NCBI GenBank assembly: GCA_021654635.1 | Contig: AP025179.1 | Coordinates: 2,666,001-2,730,000 of the forward strand | Length of the DNA stretch: 64,000 bases | Reading direction: 5' to 3' | From: Mycobacterium kiyosense | GTDB lineage: Bacteria; Actinomycetota; Actinomycetes; Mycobacteriales; Mycobacteriaceae | Shown here: positions 37,824 through 51,388 of the stretch, piece after piece | Position numbering within the stretch: position 1 is the first letter of the stretch | Layout: each line of letters opens with the position of its first letter | Made by a program: the position numbers and the translations under genes | The notes under the pieces: generated by a model | The model's input: the letters and a program-made list of their open reading frames with translations, nothing else | Databases searched by the model: none | Told to the model about the DNA's origin: nothing

Positions 37824-38411
37824 ATGGCCCGCGCAATTCACGTATTCCGCACACCCGACCGTTTCGTCGCCGGGACCGTCGGGCAGCCCGGCAACCGCAC
37901 GTTCTACATTCAGGCGGCCCACGATTCCCGGGTGGTCTCGGTGGTGTTGGAGAAGCAGCAGGTTGCGGTGCTGGCCGAACGTATCGGCGCGCTGCTGCTC
38001 GAGGTCAACCGACGGTTCGGCACCCCGGTCCCGCCCGAGCCCGCCGAGGTCGACGACCTGAGCCCGCTGATCATGCCGGTCGACGCCGAGTTCCGGGTCG
38101 GCACGATGGGGCTGGGCTGGGACTCCGAGGCGCAGACGGTGGTGGTCGAACTGCTGGCCGTCACCGACGCCGAGTTCGACGCGTCGGTGGTGCTCGACGA
38201 CACCGACGAAGGGCCCGACGCGGTGCGGGTTTTCCTCACCCCGGAGTCGGCACGCCAGTTCGCCACCCGGTCCAACCGCGTCATCTCGGCCGGACGACCG
38301 CCATGTCCGCTATGCGACGAGCCCCTGGATCCCGAGGGCCACATCTGCGCCCGCACCAACGGCTACCGGCGCGACGCGCTCTTCGGGTCCACCGATGAAC
38401 CCGAGGAATGA
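37824..38411 (+). CDS. DUF3090 protein (Rv2134c-like)
   Basis: 195 aa. Begins MARAIHVFRTPDRFVAGTVG and has a C-terminal zinc-ribbon-like PPCPLCDEPLDPEGHIC. This actinobacterial family almost always sits between a histidine phosphatase gene and an SCO1664-family gene near mshC, as here; function unknown. TATTTT (37809-37814) lies nine bases before ATG. The gene overlaps the next one by 17 bp. Confidence 0.8.
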   Translation: MARAIHVFRTPDRFVAGTVGQPGNRTFYIQAAHDSRVVSVVLEKQQVAVLAERIGALLLEVNRRFGTPVPPEPAEVDDLSPLIMPVDAEFRVGTMGLGWDSEAQTVVVELLAVTDAEFDASVVLDDTDEGPDAVRVFLTPESARQFATRSNRVISAGRPPCPLCDEPLDPEGHICARTNGYRRDALFGSTDEPEE

Positions 38412-39210
38412 CGAACTCGAGGCGCTGCAGCACGGCGAGCTGACGGTCCTGGGACGGATCCGCTCGGCGAGCAACGCCACTTTTCTGTGCGAAGCGGCGC
38501 TGGGGTCGGTGACCGTGCACTGCGTGTACAAACCGGTCTCCGGTGAGCAGCCGCTGTGGGACTTCCCCGACGGCACGCTGGCCGGCCGCGAGCTGAGCGC
38601 CTACCTGGTGTCGCAGTCGCTGGGCTGGAACATTGTGCCGTACACCATCATTCGCCACGGCCCGGCGGGGCCCGGCATGCTGCAGCAGTGGGTGCAGCAA
38701 CCCGGTGACGCGGTCGATTCCGAACCCCGGCCCGGGCCCGACCTGGTCGACCTGTTTCCCAGCGGCAAGCCGCAGCCCGGCTATCTGCCGGTGCTGCGGG
38801 CCTACGACTACGCCGGCGACGAGGTGGTGCTGATGCACGCCGACGACATCCGGCTGCGGCGCATGGCGGTGTTCGACATCCTCATCAACAACGCCGACCG
38901 CAAGGGCGGGCACATCCTTTGCGACGTCGACGGCCGCGTGTACGGGGTGGACCACGGGGTGAGCCTGCACGTGCAGGACAAGCTGCGGACCGTGCTGTGG
39001 GGGTGGGCGGGAAAGCCGATCGACGACCCGACCATGGAGGCGGTCGCCGGGCTGGTGGAAGCGCTGCGGGGTCCGCTGGCCGAGGAACTGCACGGCCGGA
39101 TCACCAGCACTGAAATCGCGGCGCTGACCCGGCGCGCGCACTCCTTGCTGGACAACCCGGTGATGCCCTCGCCCAACCGGCACCGCCCGATTCCCTGGCC
39201 GGCGTTCTGA
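38395..39210 (+). CDS. SCO1664-family kinase-like protein (Rv2133c-like)
   Basis: 271 aa. Related to the phosphatidylinositol-3/4-kinase-like fold of the SCO1664 family: [20 protein letters not shown] has the nucleotide-binding Lys, and [19 protein letters not shown] plus [10 protein letters not shown] match the catalytic and metal-binding loops (D..xxN..D). Activity is not demonstrated. It overlaps the end of the DUF3090 gene, so co-translation is likely; linkage with mshC is conserved across actinobacteria. Confidence 0.75.
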   Translation: MNPRNDELEALQHGELTVLGRIRSASNATFLCEAALGSVTVHCVYKPVSGEQPLWDFPDGTLAGRELSAYLVSQSLGWNIVPYTIIRHGPAGPGMLQQWVQQPGDAVDSEPRPGPDLVDLFPSGKPQPGYLPVLRAYDYAGDEVVLMHADDIRLRRMAVFDILINNADRKGGHILCDVDGRVYGVDHGVSLHVQDKLRTVLWGWAGKPIDDPTMEAVAGLVEALRGPLAEELHGRITSTEIAALTRRAHSLLDNPVMPSPNRHRPIPWPAF

Positions 39211-39241
39211 GCCGCGGCGCCGTGTCGGCGATACTGGGTCG

Positions 39242-40036
39242 GTGAATCCCGCTGCTGACCTGACGGACGCCGCGCTGGCTGCCGAATTGGCCGCGGAGGC
39301 GGGGGAATTGCTGCTCGCGGTGCGCGAGGAGGTCGGTTTCGACTATCCGTGGGAGCTGGGCGACGCCGGAGACCGACGCGCGAACTCGCTGATTTTGCGC
39401 CGGTTGGCGGCCGCGCGGCCCGGGGATGCGGTGCTCAGTGAGGAAGCTCACGACGACCTGGTTCGGCTGAAGTCCGACCGGGTGTGGATCATCGACCCGC
39501 TGGACGGCACTCGCGAGTTCTCCACCCGCGGTCGTGACGACTGGGCGGTCCACATTGCGCTGTGGCAGCGCCCGTCGAACGGCCGGCACCAGATCACCGA
39601 CGCGGCCGTCTCCCTGCCGGCCCGCGGCAACATCGTCTACCGCAGCGATACGGTGTCCGCGCGGGCCGCGCAAGCCGCGTCCGGTGGTACACCAGGCGTC
39701 ATCCGGATCGCCGCCAGCGCCACCCGCCCGCCGGCCATCCTGTACCGGATGCGGCATCTGGTGGACATCGAACTGCTGCGGATCGGGTCGGCGGGCGCCA
39801 AGGCGATGGCGGTGGTCGACGGCGTCGCCGACGCCTACCTGCACGCCGGCGGCCAATGGGAATGGGATTCGGCGGCGCCGGCCGGGGTGGTGCTGGCCGC
39901 CGGCATGCATGCGTCGCGGCTGGACGGCTCGCCGCTGATGTACAACCAGCTCGATCCTTACCTGCCGGACCTGCTCATGTGTCGCAGCGAACTGGCGCCG
40001 ATCCTGCTGGACGCCATCCGGCAGGCGTGGTGGTGA
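39242..40036 (+). CDS. cysQ: 3'(2'),5'-bisphosphate nucleotidase CysQ
   Basis: 264 aa of the inositol-monophosphatase fold. It hydrolyses 3'-phosphoadenosine 5'-phosphate left over from sulfate activation; the mycobacterial enzyme also acts on fructose-1,6-bisphosphate and inositol-1-phosphate. Metal-binding motifs: [28 protein letters not shown] and the C-terminal [13 protein letters not shown] 39242 lacks a ribosome binding site; GATACT lies six bases upstream, a weak leaderless candidate. A tandem hairpin repeat follows the stop. Confidence 0.88.
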   Translation: MNPAADLTDAALAAELAAEAGELLLAVREEVGFDYPWELGDAGDRRANSLILRRLAAARPGDAVLSEEAHDDLVRLKSDRVWIIDPLDGTREFSTRGRDDWAVHIALWQRPSNGRHQITDAAVSLPARGNIVYRSDTVSARAAQAASGGTPGVIRIAASATRPPAILYRMRHLVDIELLRIGSAGAKAMAVVDGVADAYLHAGGQWEWDSAAPAGVVLAAGMHASRLDGSPLMYNQLDPYLPDLLMCRSELAPILLDAIRQAWW

Positions 40037-40060
40037 GCAGTCCCGTCGCCAGCCGGGCCT

Positions 40061-40169
40061 GACTGCGCGGCTCCTCCTCAGCACGCGGCGCGTGCTGCAT
40101 CGTCGCCACGCGGGGTTCGACTGCGCGGCTCCTCCTCAGCACGCGGCGCGTGCTGCATCGTCGCCACGC
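40061..40169. repeat. two tandem 58-bp units of an intergenic hairpin repeat
   Basis: A 51-bp sequence starting GACTGCGCGGCTCCTCCTCA occurs at 40061-40111 and identically at 40119-40169. Each contains the 8-bp stem CAGCACGC / GCGTGCTG around GGC. Similar GGCTCCTCCTCA-type repeats are scattered between genes in mycobacterial genomes. Placed between cysQ and mshC, the hairpins may also end cysQ transcription. Confidence 0.7.
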
Positions 40170-40171
40170 TC

Positions 40172-40177
40172 TAAAGT
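40172..40177 (+). promoter_or_regulatory. leaderless -10 of mshC (TAAAGT)
   Basis: TAAAGT ends seven bases before ATG 40185, directly after the hairpin repeat. Confidence 0.5.
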
Positions 40178-40184
40178 CATCGGC

Positions 40185-41420
40185 ATGCGGTCGTGGTCTT
40201 CTCCGCCGGTCCCGGATCTGCCCGGACGCGGCCCCGAGCTACGGCTTTACGACACCGCCGACCGCCAGGTCCGCCCGGTGACAGCCGGTCGCACCGCGAA
40301 CATGTACGTCTGCGGCATCACCCCGTATGACGCCACGCATCTGGGTCACGCCGCCACCTATCTCGCGTTCGACCTGATCCACCGGCTCTGGCTCGACCTC
40401 GGTCACGACGTGCAGTACGTCCAGAACGTCACCGACGTCGACGACCCGCTGTTCGAACGCGCCGACCGCGACGGCGTCGACTGGCGCGAACTGGGCGACC
40501 GTGAGGTCGAACTTTTCCGCACCGACATGACGGCGCTGCGGGTGCTGCCGCCACGTGACTACGTCGGGGCCACCGAAGCCGTCGCCGAGATCGTGGAGCT
40601 CATCGAGAAGATGGTGGCGTCCGGGGCCGCCTACGTGGTCGAGGGAAAGTACCCGGACGTCTACTACCGCGCCGACGCCACCGTGCAGTTCGGCTACGAG
40701 TCCGGCTACGACCGCGACACCATGCTGGCGTTGTTCGCACAGCGCGGCGGCGACCCGCAACGCGCCGGTAAGACCGACGAACTCGACGCGTTGCTGTGGC
40801 GGGCCAACCGCCCCGGCGAGCCGTCCTGGCCGTCGCCGTTCGGGCCGGGAAGACCCGGCTGGCATGTCGAATGTGCGGCGATCGCGCTGAGCCGTATCCA
40901 CAGCGAGCTCGACATCCAGGGTGGCGGCAGCGACCTGATTTTCCCGCACCACGAATTCACCGCCGCGCACGCTGAATGTGTCACCGGCGCGCGCAGATTC
41001 GCGCGCCACTACGTGCACGCCGGGATGATCGGCTGGGACGGGCACAAGATGTCGAAGAGCCGCGGCAACCTCGTCCTGGTCTCCACACTGCGCGCCCAGG
41101 GCGTCGACCCGGCGGCGGTGCGGCTCGGTCTGCTGGCCGGGCATTACCGGGCCGACCGCTCGTGGAGTCAACAGGTGCTCGACGACGCCCAGCGCCGTCT
41201 GCAGCACTGGCGCGCGGCGACCGCGTTGCCGGCCGGCCCGGACGCCGCCGACGTCCTCACCCGGGTTCGCCAGTACCTTGCCGACGATCTCGACACCCCT
41301 AAATCGCTTGCCGCACTGGATGGTTGGGCCACCGATGCACTGGAGTACGGCGGTCACGACGAGGCGGCGCCCAGGTTGGTGGCCGCCGCGGTCGACGCCC
41401 TGCTGGGAGTGGGTCTGTAG
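40185..41420 (+). CDS. mshC: mycothiol cysteine ligase MshC
   Basis: 411 aa. It joins L-cysteine to GlcN-inositol using ATP, the penultimate step of mycothiol synthesis in the cytosol. It is a relative of cysteinyl-tRNA synthetase without the tRNA-binding domain. Motifs: [20 protein letters not shown] (HIGH-like HLGH and zinc Cys), [10 protein letters not shown] (second Cys), [10 protein letters not shown] (His ligand) and [10 protein letters not shown] (KMSKS loop). The leaderless -10 upstream supports ATG 40185. Confidence 0.93.
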   Translation: MRSWSSPPVPDLPGRGPELRLYDTADRQVRPVTAGRTANMYVCGITPYDATHLGHAATYLAFDLIHRLWLDLGHDVQYVQNVTDVDDPLFERADRDGVDWRELGDREVELFRTDMTALRVLPPRDYVGATEAVAEIVELIEKMVASGAAYVVEGKYPDVYYRADATVQFGYESGYDRDTMLALFAQRGGDPQRAGKTDELDALLWRANRPGEPSWPSPFGPGRPGWHVECAAIALSRIHSELDIQGGGSDLIFPHHEFTAAHAECVTGARRFARHYVHAGMIGWDGHKMSKSRGNLVLVSTLRAQGVDPAAVRLGLLAGHYRADRSWSQQVLDDAQRRLQHWRAATALPAGPDAADVLTRVRQYLADDLDTPKSLAALDGWATDALEYGGHDEAAPRLVAAAVDALLGVGL

Positions 41421-41431
41421 CGGCGCGGTGG

Positions 41432-41437
41432 TACGTT
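41432..41437 (+). promoter_or_regulatory. leaderless -10 of the SDR gene (TACGTT)
   Basis: TACGTT ends seven bases before ATG 41445. Confidence 0.5.
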
Positions 41438-41444
41438 TTCGGCC

Positions 41445-42347
41445 ATGGCGAGGGTGCAGCAGAACGTGCAGGACAAAGTCGTATTCATCACGGGCGCCGG
41501 CCGCGGTATCGGCGCGGAGGTCGCCCGCCGGCTGCATAACAAGGGCGCCAAGCTCGTCCTGACCGACCTGGGTGAGGCGGAGCTGAAGTCGATCGGCGCC
41601 GAACTCGGCGGCGACGGGCGCGTGCTGACGGTGGTGGCCGATGTACGTGATCTGGCCGCCATGCAGGCCGCCGCTGACCAGGCCGTGGCAAAGTTCGGCG
41701 GCATCGACGTGGTGGTGGCCAATGCGGGCATCGCCAGCTATGGCTCGGTGCTCAACGTCGACCCCGAGGCGGTCAAGCGGGTCATCGACGTCAACCTGCT
41801 CGGCGTCTTCTACACGGTGCGCGCCACCTTGCCGGCCATCATCGACCGCCGCGGCTACGTGTTGATCGTCTCCTCGCTGGCGGCGTTCGCCGCCGCTCCC
41901 GGAATGGCGCCCTACGACATGTCCAAGGCCGGCAACGAGCATCTGGCCAACGCGCTGCGGTTGGAGGTCGCGCATCTGGGGGTCAGCGTCGGCTCGGCCC
42001 ACATGTCCTGGATTGACACCGCGCTGGTGCGTGACACCAAGGCGGATCTGCCCGCGTTCGGCGAGATGCTGGCCAAGCTGCCGCCGCCGCTGGGCAAGAC
42101 CACCTCGGTGAACAAGTGCGCGGCGGCGTTCGTCAAGGGCATCGAAGAACGCCGGACGCGGGTGTACTGCCCGGGCTGGGTTGCGGCCCTGCGCTGGCTC
42201 AAGCCGGTGCTGTCCAGCCGAATCGGCGAAGCGCAGGTGCTCAAGTCCGCGGGTGGGGTGATTTCCAGGATGGATGACGACGTGGCCGCGCTCGGCCGGT
42301 TCACCAGCGCCTACACCCACGCCCTGGAGAAGCCGTCGGGTTCGTGA
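41445..42347 (+). CDS. short-chain dehydrogenase/reductase (Rv2129c-like)
   Basis: 300 aa classical SDR. Cofactor loop FITGAGRGIGAEVARRL, NAG motif VVANAGIASYG, catalytic Ser in VLIVSSLAAF and the YxxxK pair in PYDMSKAGNEHLA. The acidic LTDLG after beta-2 suggests NAD(H). The C-terminal extension (WVAALRWLKPVLSSRIG) resembles mycobacterial SDRs acting on lipophilic substrates; substrate unknown. A flavin monooxygenase follows after 4 bp, probably co-transcribed. Confidence 0.85.
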   Translation: MARVQQNVQDKVVFITGAGRGIGAEVARRLHNKGAKLVLTDLGEAELKSIGAELGGDGRVLTVVADVRDLAAMQAAADQAVAKFGGIDVVVANAGIASYGSVLNVDPEAVKRVIDVNLLGVFYTVRATLPAIIDRRGYVLIVSSLAAFAAAPGMAPYDMSKAGNEHLANALRLEVAHLGVSVGSAHMSWIDTALVRDTKADLPAFGEMLAKLPPPLGKTTSVNKCAAAFVKGIEERRTRVYCPGWVAALRWLKPVLSSRIGEAQVLKSAGGVISRMDDDVAALGRFTSAYTHALEKPSGS

Positions 42348-42351
42348 CCCC

Positions 42352-43530
42352 GTGCGGGTGATTATCTGCGGCGCCGGGATCGCCGGGCTGGCCGCCGCCG
42401 AACGCATGTCGAGCATGGGCGCCGAAGTGGTGTTGCTCGAGCGCGCCCCGGGTCCCGACGAACGCGGCTACCTGATCGACTTCTACGGCCCCGGTTACGA
42501 AGCCGCCGAAGCGGTCGGCGTCCTGCCTGCGATTAAGGACGGGTCCTACCGCATCGACGAGGCCACCCTGGTCGACCAGCAGGGCCGCCGCCGGGCCGAC
42601 CTGCCCTACAACCAGATCGCCAAGGCCCTCGGCGGCCGGGTGTCCAGCCTGCTGCGATCCGATTTGGCGAAAGCGTTGCGGGGCAACCTGCCCGACGGCG
42701 TCGACGTGCGTTACGGCGCGTCGCTGTCGGCGGTGACGGACCGCGACGACGGTGTCTCGGTGACGCTGGAAACCGGGGAGGAGCTGGCGGCCGACGTGCT
42801 GATCGGCGCCGACGGCAGCCACTCGAGGGTGCGGAGCCTGGTGTTCGGACCCGAGTCGCAATACCTGCGCTATCTCGGATTCCATTACGCGGCTTTTGTC
42901 TGCGACGCCTCCGACGTCGGCCGCCAAGCCGACACCGAGCAGATCGTGCTGACCGACACCGTCGAGCGGCAGATGGATCTGCTTTTTCTGCCCGACGGCC
43001 GCGCTGCCGTGCTGGCGACGTTCGCCGCCGCAGGTCCGGAATTGCCCGCGGATCCGCGTGCCGCGGTGCGGGACCGGTTCGCCGACGTGGGTTGGCTGGT
43101 GCCGGAAATATTGAACCGGTGCCCACCGGCCGGGGAGATGTACTACCAGGCAGCCGCCCAGGTCGTGATGCCGCGGTGGAGCAAGGGTCGGGTGGTGCTG
43201 CTCGGCGACGCCGCGGCCGCGGTCTCGCCGCTCGCCCCGCACGGCGCGTCGCTGGCGGTGGCCGGCGCCTACGTGCTCGCCGAACAGCTGCGTCTGACGT
43301 CCTCGGTCGAGCGGGCGCTGGACTTCTACGAGAAACTCTGGCGCTGGGTGGTCGAGGACAAGCAGAAAGCCGCCCGCGAGGTCGGCTGCTGGACGGTGCC
43401 CACGTCGCGCCGGGCCGCCCTGCGGTTCAGCTGGCGCCCGCTGGTCAATCGGTTCATCACCACGGCGTTGGCCGGTGAGCCGACCACGGTCATCGCGACG
43501 CTGCGCCGGGGAACTTCGGAACCGGGTTAG
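42352..43530 (+). CDS. FAD-dependent monooxygenase
   Basis: 392 aa. N-terminal GxGxxG in VRVIICGAGIAGLAAAERMS, DG motif VLIGADGSHSRVRS, and the second FAD motif VVLLGDAAAAVSPLAPHGAS match class A flavoprotein monooxygenases (PHBH fold). Substrate unknown. GTG 42352 is chosen because the FAD loop starts at once and the SDR stop is 4 bp upstream; the ribosome binding site is weak. The last 4 bp overlap the convergent PAC2 gene. Confidence 0.8.
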   Translation: MRVIICGAGIAGLAAAERMSSMGAEVVLLERAPGPDERGYLIDFYGPGYEAAEAVGVLPAIKDGSYRIDEATLVDQQGRRRADLPYNQIAKALGGRVSSLLRSDLAKALRGNLPDGVDVRYGASLSAVTDRDDGVSVTLETGEELAADVLIGADGSHSRVRSLVFGPESQYLRYLGFHYAAFVCDASDVGRQADTEQIVLTDTVERQMDLLFLPDGRAAVLATFAAAGPELPADPRAAVRDRFADVGWLVPEILNRCPPAGEMYYQAAAQVVMPRWSKGRVVLLGDAAAAVSPLAPHGASLAVAGAYVLAEQLRLTSSVERALDFYEKLWRWVVEDKQKAAREVGCWTVPTSRRAALRFSWRPLVNRFITTALAGEPTTVIATLRRGTSEPG

Positions 43531-44417
43531 CGGCCGAAGCCGGGGCGGCGGCGTTTGAGGTAGCGCTCGAACTCGGCGGCCAGTGCGTCACCGTCGATCT
43601 GGCCCAGTACCTCGTTGACGTCGACGGACGCGTCGCCGTGCTGTTCGAGTGACTGCACGTATTCGGCCAGCTCCTGGTCGTCGGCGGCCATCTCGGTGAT
43701 CTCCTGCTCCCACGCCTCGGCTTGCGCGGGCAGGTCGGCCAGCGGAACCTCGACGTCGAGTACTTCCTCGACGCGGCGCAGCAGCGCCACGGTCGCCTTG
43801 GGGTTGGGCGGGTGCGAGACGTAGTGCGGCACCGCCGCCCAGAACGTCACGGCCGGGATGCCCGCGGCCACGCACGCGTACTGGAAGACGCCGGCTATGC
43901 CGGTGGGGCCCTCGTAGCGGGTTTCCTCCAGTCCGAACAGCCGAGCCGAGTCCGACGAGTAGGCCGCACCCGAGACCGGTACCGGCCGGGTGTGCGGGGT
44001 GTCGGCCAGCAGCGCGCCCAGGATCACCACGGTGTCGACGTTGAGTTTGTCGATGATGCCCAGCAGTTCGTCGCAGAAGGTGCGCCAGCGCATGTTGGGT
44101 TCGACGCCGGACATCAGCACGACGTCGCGGTCGCTGTCGGGCGGGCGGCAGTGTGAGATCCGCATGGCCGGCCATTCCAGTTCCCGGGTGACGCCGTCGA
44201 CTTGGCGGATCACCGGGCGATTGACCTGGTAGTCGTAGTAGGCCTCGTCGTCGATCTCCACGATCGGCAGCGCGTCCCAGATGTCGAACAGGTGTGCCAC
44301 GGCGTCGCTGGCGGCGTCGCCGGCGTCGTTCCAGCCCTCGAATGCCGCCACTACGACGGTGTTCTGCAGTTGCGGCAGCCGTTGGGCATCATCCTGCCCG
44401 CGATCCGGCGAGTTCAC
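43527..44417 (-). CDS. PAC2-family protein (Rv2125-like)
   Basis: 296 aa. PAC2 domain: VVVAAFEGWNDAGDAASDAV near the start, VVLMSGVEPNMRWRTFCDEL, and VVILGALLADTPHTRPVPVS. The C-terminal third is acidic (LAEYVQSLEQHGDASVDVNE). PAC2 is the fold of a eukaryotic proteasome assembly chaperone; bacterial members are common in actinobacteria that have proteasomes, but a chaperone role is unproven. The GTG start has TAGGCT six bases upstream (leaderless). Confidence 0.8.
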   Translation of the reverse strand: MNSPDRGQDDAQRLPQLQNTVVVAAFEGWNDAGDAASDAVAHLFDIWDALPIVEIDDEAYYDYQVNRPVIRQVDGVTRELEWPAMRISHCRPPDSDRDVVLMSGVEPNMRWRTFCDELLGIIDKLNVDTVVILGALLADTPHTRPVPVSGAAYSSDSARLFGLEETRYEGPTGIAGVFQYACVAAGIPAVTFWAAVPHYVSHPPNPKATVALLRRVEEVLDVEVPLADLPAQAEAWEQEITEMAADDQELAEYVQSLEQHGDASVDVNEVLGQIDGDALAAEFERYLKRRRPGFGR

Positions 44418-44423
44418 CCGGCC

Positions 44424-44429
44424 AGCCTA
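44424..44429 (-). promoter_or_regulatory. leaderless -10 of the PAC2 gene (TAGGCT)
   Basis: On the minus strand TAGGCT ends six bases before GTG 44417. Confidence 0.45.
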
Positions 44430-44792
44430 CGGCGTGGCGCTCCGGTTACGACGCAGACGTGCGGTTCTCGCCTCCGTGCGTCGAGCGTCCCCAGATGTAC
44501 GGCCAAACGACCCTGCGAGCGGCATTTTGAGGCCGCTGGCGGGAGGCGACCGAAAGGCCCAGACGAAATACGGTTGGCTGCAATCTGGTTAACCTGGGTA
44601 ATTAAGTCATTGCCGACCAGATCCGCGCGCCGGCGCTCGGTGGGCACCGCGATCGCCGGCCGGATCGGGTCAAGCTTGGCGTCCAGGGTTCGGGTGACGA
44701 CGTAAACTCGTCTGGTCGAGAGGCGTTGCAACGGATTTTTTGGGGGGTCCTGGTCCCCCTGGTATCCGCCACGCTCGGCAGATCCAAGGACG

Positions 44793-44809
44793 CCTTCCGC
44801 GATGGAAGG
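44793..44809 (+). promoter_or_regulatory. hairpin over the metH ribosome binding site
   Basis: CCTTCC (44793-44798) pairs perfectly with GGAAGG (44804-44809) across a 5-base loop. GGAAGG is the ribosome binding site for GTG 44817, seven bases on, and the loop contains the alternative ATG 44802. Folding would hide the site. Confidence 0.45.
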
Positions 44810-44816
44810 ATTGCAT

Positions 44817-48561
<3,745 letters not shown>

Positions 48562-48579
48562 GCCGACGTCGGTGCGCCG

Positions 48580-50017
48580 CTACCGGCCTTCGTCGCCGGG
48601 TGTCCAGGTGTTCGGCAGCATTGGCTCCTGCGGGCCGTCGGTGAATTCGGCGCCGGGCAGCCGTGTGAGCCCCGAGCGCTGGTACGTCTGCTCTGCGCAG
48701 CGTGCCGACGAAGCCCTGCGGCCCCGCCCCGGAGGCCGAGGCTGCGACGTCGTCGGGCTCGGGCATGTCGGGCGGTCCGTCGACCTCTTCGTCGAGGTAG
48801 GCGAACTGATATTTGTGGCTGTGCTGGCGCACCCGTGCTCGGCGCTTGGCTCTGGCCTCGGCGGCGCTGGACAGCGGTGCGGCCGCTGGCGCCGCCGCCG
48901 CCGCACCGACGGCGGCGGCGGCTCTGGCCCCGAATGTAGGCGTGAATCCTTCACCGTCGGGGTCGCCGCCAACCGCATAGAACACTTGCACGCCGCCGGC
49001 GGCGGGGGCCGCCGGTGCCGGCGCGCCGGCCGACGATCCGGGGGCTCCGGCCGGTGCCGCGGCCGGTCCGCCGGCGCCGGTGCCGGCCAGCGTCACCCCG
49101 GTGACGGCGGGCGTCAGCTGCTCGGTGGGCGCTGTGGCGGCGACGGCGAGCGGCAACTCGGTGCTCGCCTCCAACCCGGCTAACCCGGCCAGCCCGATCA
49201 AGCCGACCGGCGCGAAGAGCGGGGCCAGCGCGGGAGCGAACGGGAAGATGTAGATGACCGGGTCGATGATCGAGTACGCCAGGATCATGAAGATCTCGGT
49301 GGTCATGAACGACAGCAACGAGTCCAGCGCTTGCACGACGAAGTCGCCCAGCGGTCCCGTCAGGTATTGGGCGGCCAGGTTGCGCATCAGGGTGACCAGA
49401 TAGTTCAGCGCGTCGAGGATGATTTCGGTCGGGTCGCCAGAGATGCTGCCGGTGTCGGCGGCCGGCGCTGCCTGGGTGGTGACGATCTGTGGTGCGGTGC
49501 CCAACGTCGCCGTAGCCGCCGCCAGGCTGGTCTCTGCGACGGTCTGGTAGACGCTCATGGTCGTCGCGGCCTGGACCCACATCCGCAGGTAGTCCGCCTC
49601 GTTCAGCGCGATGGGGACGGTGTTGATGCCGAAGAAGTTGGTGGCCACCAGGGCGCCGTGCACGGCATGGTTGGCCGCCAGTTCGACCAGGGTCGGCATC
49701 TCGGCGAGTGCGCAGGTGTAACCGGCGGCCACGGTCTCTGCTGCGGCGGCCGCCGCAGCGGACACCGTTGCGGCCTGGGTCAGCCAATACAGATACGGCT
49801 GATGGGCCGCGACGAACTGCGCCGCGGTCGGGCCCGCCCACGCGCCCGCCGCAACGGCGCCGAGCACGCCTTCGAGGTCCGCGGCGGTGGAGGTGTATTC
49901 GGCGGCGAGCGCGTGCCAGGCGTCGGCTGCTGCCAGCAATGGACCGGGGCCTGAGCCAGTGGACAGCAGCGTCGAGTGCACCTCGGGCGGCAGCGCGAAC
50001 CACACGGGACCGGTCAT
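48580..50017 (-). CDS. PPE37-like PPE-family protein, PPW subtype
   Basis: About 478 aa after correction. PPE domain ([20 protein letters not shown] and on, with SxxxW-type [13 protein letters not shown]), a hydrophobic middle region ([20 protein letters not shown]), an Ala/Pro-rich linker, and a C-terminal end [17 protein letters not shown] typical of the PPE-PPW group. Best match is M. tuberculosis PPE37 at the same locus (before hisE), which is iron-regulated. An extra base in the run 48670-48673 breaks the frame before this ending; as written the protein continues out of frame. Start: second of two adjacent ATGs. An IdeR-type box lies 54 bp upstream, predicting repression by iron. Likely ESX-exported. 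Confidence 0.8.
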
Positions 50018-50070
50018 CATCGGCTGAGTCCTTCGAGCCATAAAAGCCAGCTAGTCTGGCCAAACCGGCA

Positions 50071-50089
50071 TTAGGTTAGCCTAATCTTT
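50071..50089 (-). promoter_or_regulatory. IdeR iron box upstream of the PPE37-like gene
   Basis: TTAGGTTAGCCTAATCTTT matches the 19-bp IdeR consensus (TTAGGTTAGGCTAACCTAA) at most positions with the inverted TTAGGTTA/TAAT arms intact. It lies between the PPE37-like gene and the divergent hisE, 54 bp from each start. IdeR with Fe2+ represses siderophore and iron-uptake genes. Confidence 0.75.
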
Positions 50090-50142
50090 TGAAGTTGTTA
50101 TGAATACGCCGAAGAAACTGTTGTGACTTCTCTCGCGCTCGC

Positions 50143-50424
50143 ATGGAACAATCGCTGGCCGTGAAGACCTTCGACGATCTTTTCGCCGAACTGGGCGAAC
50201 GCGCGCGCACCCGGCCGGCCGGCAGCGCCACCGTTGCGGCGCTGGATGCCGGGGTGCACGCCCTGGGCAAGAAGATCCTGGAAGAGGCCGGCGAGGTGTG
50301 GCTGGCCGCCGAGCACGAACCCGACGAGGCGCTGGCCGAGGAGATCAGCCAATTGCTCTACTGGACGCAGGTGCTGATGATCGCGCGCGGCCTGTCCCTC
50401 GACGACGTCTACCGGAAGCTGTGA
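50143..50424 (+). CDS. hisE: phosphoribosyl-ATP pyrophosphatase
   Basis: 93 aa, the same length as M. tuberculosis HisE. It hydrolyses phosphoribosyl-ATP to phosphoribosyl-AMP, step two of histidine synthesis. The all-alpha NTP pyrophosphatase fold shows [20 protein letters not shown] with the metal-binding EExxE pattern and [17 protein letters not shown] 50143 matches the known start; hisG follows after 2 bp. Confidence 0.93.
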   Translation: MEQSLAVKTFDDLFAELGERARTRPAGSATVAALDAGVHALGKKILEEAGEVWLAAEHEPDEALAEEISQLLYWTQVLMIARGLSLDDVYRKL

Positions 50425-50426
50425 GC

Positions 50427-51278
50427 ATGTTGCGTGTCGCGGTGCCCAACAAGGGCGCGTTGAGCGAACCGGCCACCGAGATCCTGTCCGAGGCCGGCTA
50501 CCGGCGCCGCACCGACCCCAAGGACCTCACCGTCATCGACCCGGTCAACAACGTCGAGTTCTTCTTCCTGCGGCCCAAAGACATCGCCATCTACGTCGGC
50601 TCCGGCGAACTCGACTTCGGCATCACCGGCCGCGATCTGGCGCTGGATTCCGACGCCCCGGTGCGCGAACGCCTGGCGCTGGGCTTCGGCTCGTCCCGGT
50701 TCCGGTACGCCGCGCCGGCCGGACGGGACTGGACGGTCGAGGACCTGGCCGGCAAGCGGATAGCCACCGCCTACCCCAACCTGGTTCGTAAGGATCTGGC
50801 CGCCAGGGGCGTCGGCGCGACGGTGATCAGACTCGACGGAGCGGTGGAGATTTCGGTGCAGCTCGGTGTCGCCGACGCCATCGCCGATGTGGTGGGTTCG
50901 GGACGCACGCTGAGCCTGCACAACCTGGTGGCCTTCGGGGAGCCGCTGTGCGACTCCGAGGCCGTGCTCATCGAGCGGGCTGAGCCCGGCGGCCAGGCGG
51001 CCGCGGCCCGGGATCAGCTAATTGCCCGCGTTCAGGGCGTGGTGTTCGGCCAGCAGTACCTGATGCTCGACTACGACTGCCCACGCTCGGCGCTGGACCA
51101 GGCCACCGCCATCACCCCCGGATTGGAGTCGCCGACCATCGCGCCGCTGGCCGATCCGGATTGGGTCGCGGTCCGGGCGCTGGTGCCGCGCCGCGACGTC
51201 AACGGCATCATGGACCGGCTGGCCGTCATCGGAGCCAAGGCGATCCTGGCCTCCGACATCAGGTTCTGCAGATTCTGA
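50427..51278 (+). CDS. hisG: ATP phosphoribosyltransferase
   Basis: 283 aa, long-form HisG. It joins ATP and PRPP, the first and feedback-controlled step of histidine synthesis. Features: [33 protein letters not shown], the PRPP loop [14 protein letters not shown], and a C-terminal ACT-like regulatory domain ending in [20 protein letters not shown] with DIRFCRF. It sits 2 bp after hisE; the pair is an operon. Confidence 0.95.
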   Translation: MLRVAVPNKGALSEPATEILSEAGYRRRTDPKDLTVIDPVNNVEFFFLRPKDIAIYVGSGELDFGITGRDLALDSDAPVRERLALGFGSSRFRYAAPAGRDWTVEDLAGKRIATAYPNLVRKDLAARGVGATVIRLDGAVEISVQLGVADAIADVVGSGRTLSLHNLVAFGEPLCDSEAVLIERAEPGGQAAAARDQLIARVQGVVFGQQYLMLDYDCPRSALDQATAITPGLESPTIAPLADPDWVAVRALVPRRDVNGIMDRLAVIGAKAILASDIRFCRF

Positions 51279-51388
51279 CCGTCGACCGCGGGCTTAGCTG
51301 TGTTAGCGTCCCGCTGGGAACTGCGGTAGGCCGCGGGCTTTCCCGCCATCGTCGCCAGGGGAGTACGTCTGTCCCAGGAGGGATTGCT

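Larger units (their letters stand above)
44418..44816. other. intergenic and 5' untranslated region of metH
   Basis: About 400 bp. TAAACT at 44703-44708 is a plausible -10 for metH, giving a leader near 100 nt. The leader holds a GGGGG/CCCCC hairpin (44743-44759) and a second hairpin over the ribosome binding site. I looked for a cobalamin riboswitch B12 box and did not see one. Confidence 0.4.

Noticed and set aside
40239..42416. 725-codon minus-strand frame
   Set aside because: Antisense of mshC and the SDR gene, both with clear catalytic motifs.
44730..44816. Cobalamin or SAM riboswitch before metH
   Set aside because: Only two simple hairpins are visible; no B12 box or multi-helix core could be recognised.
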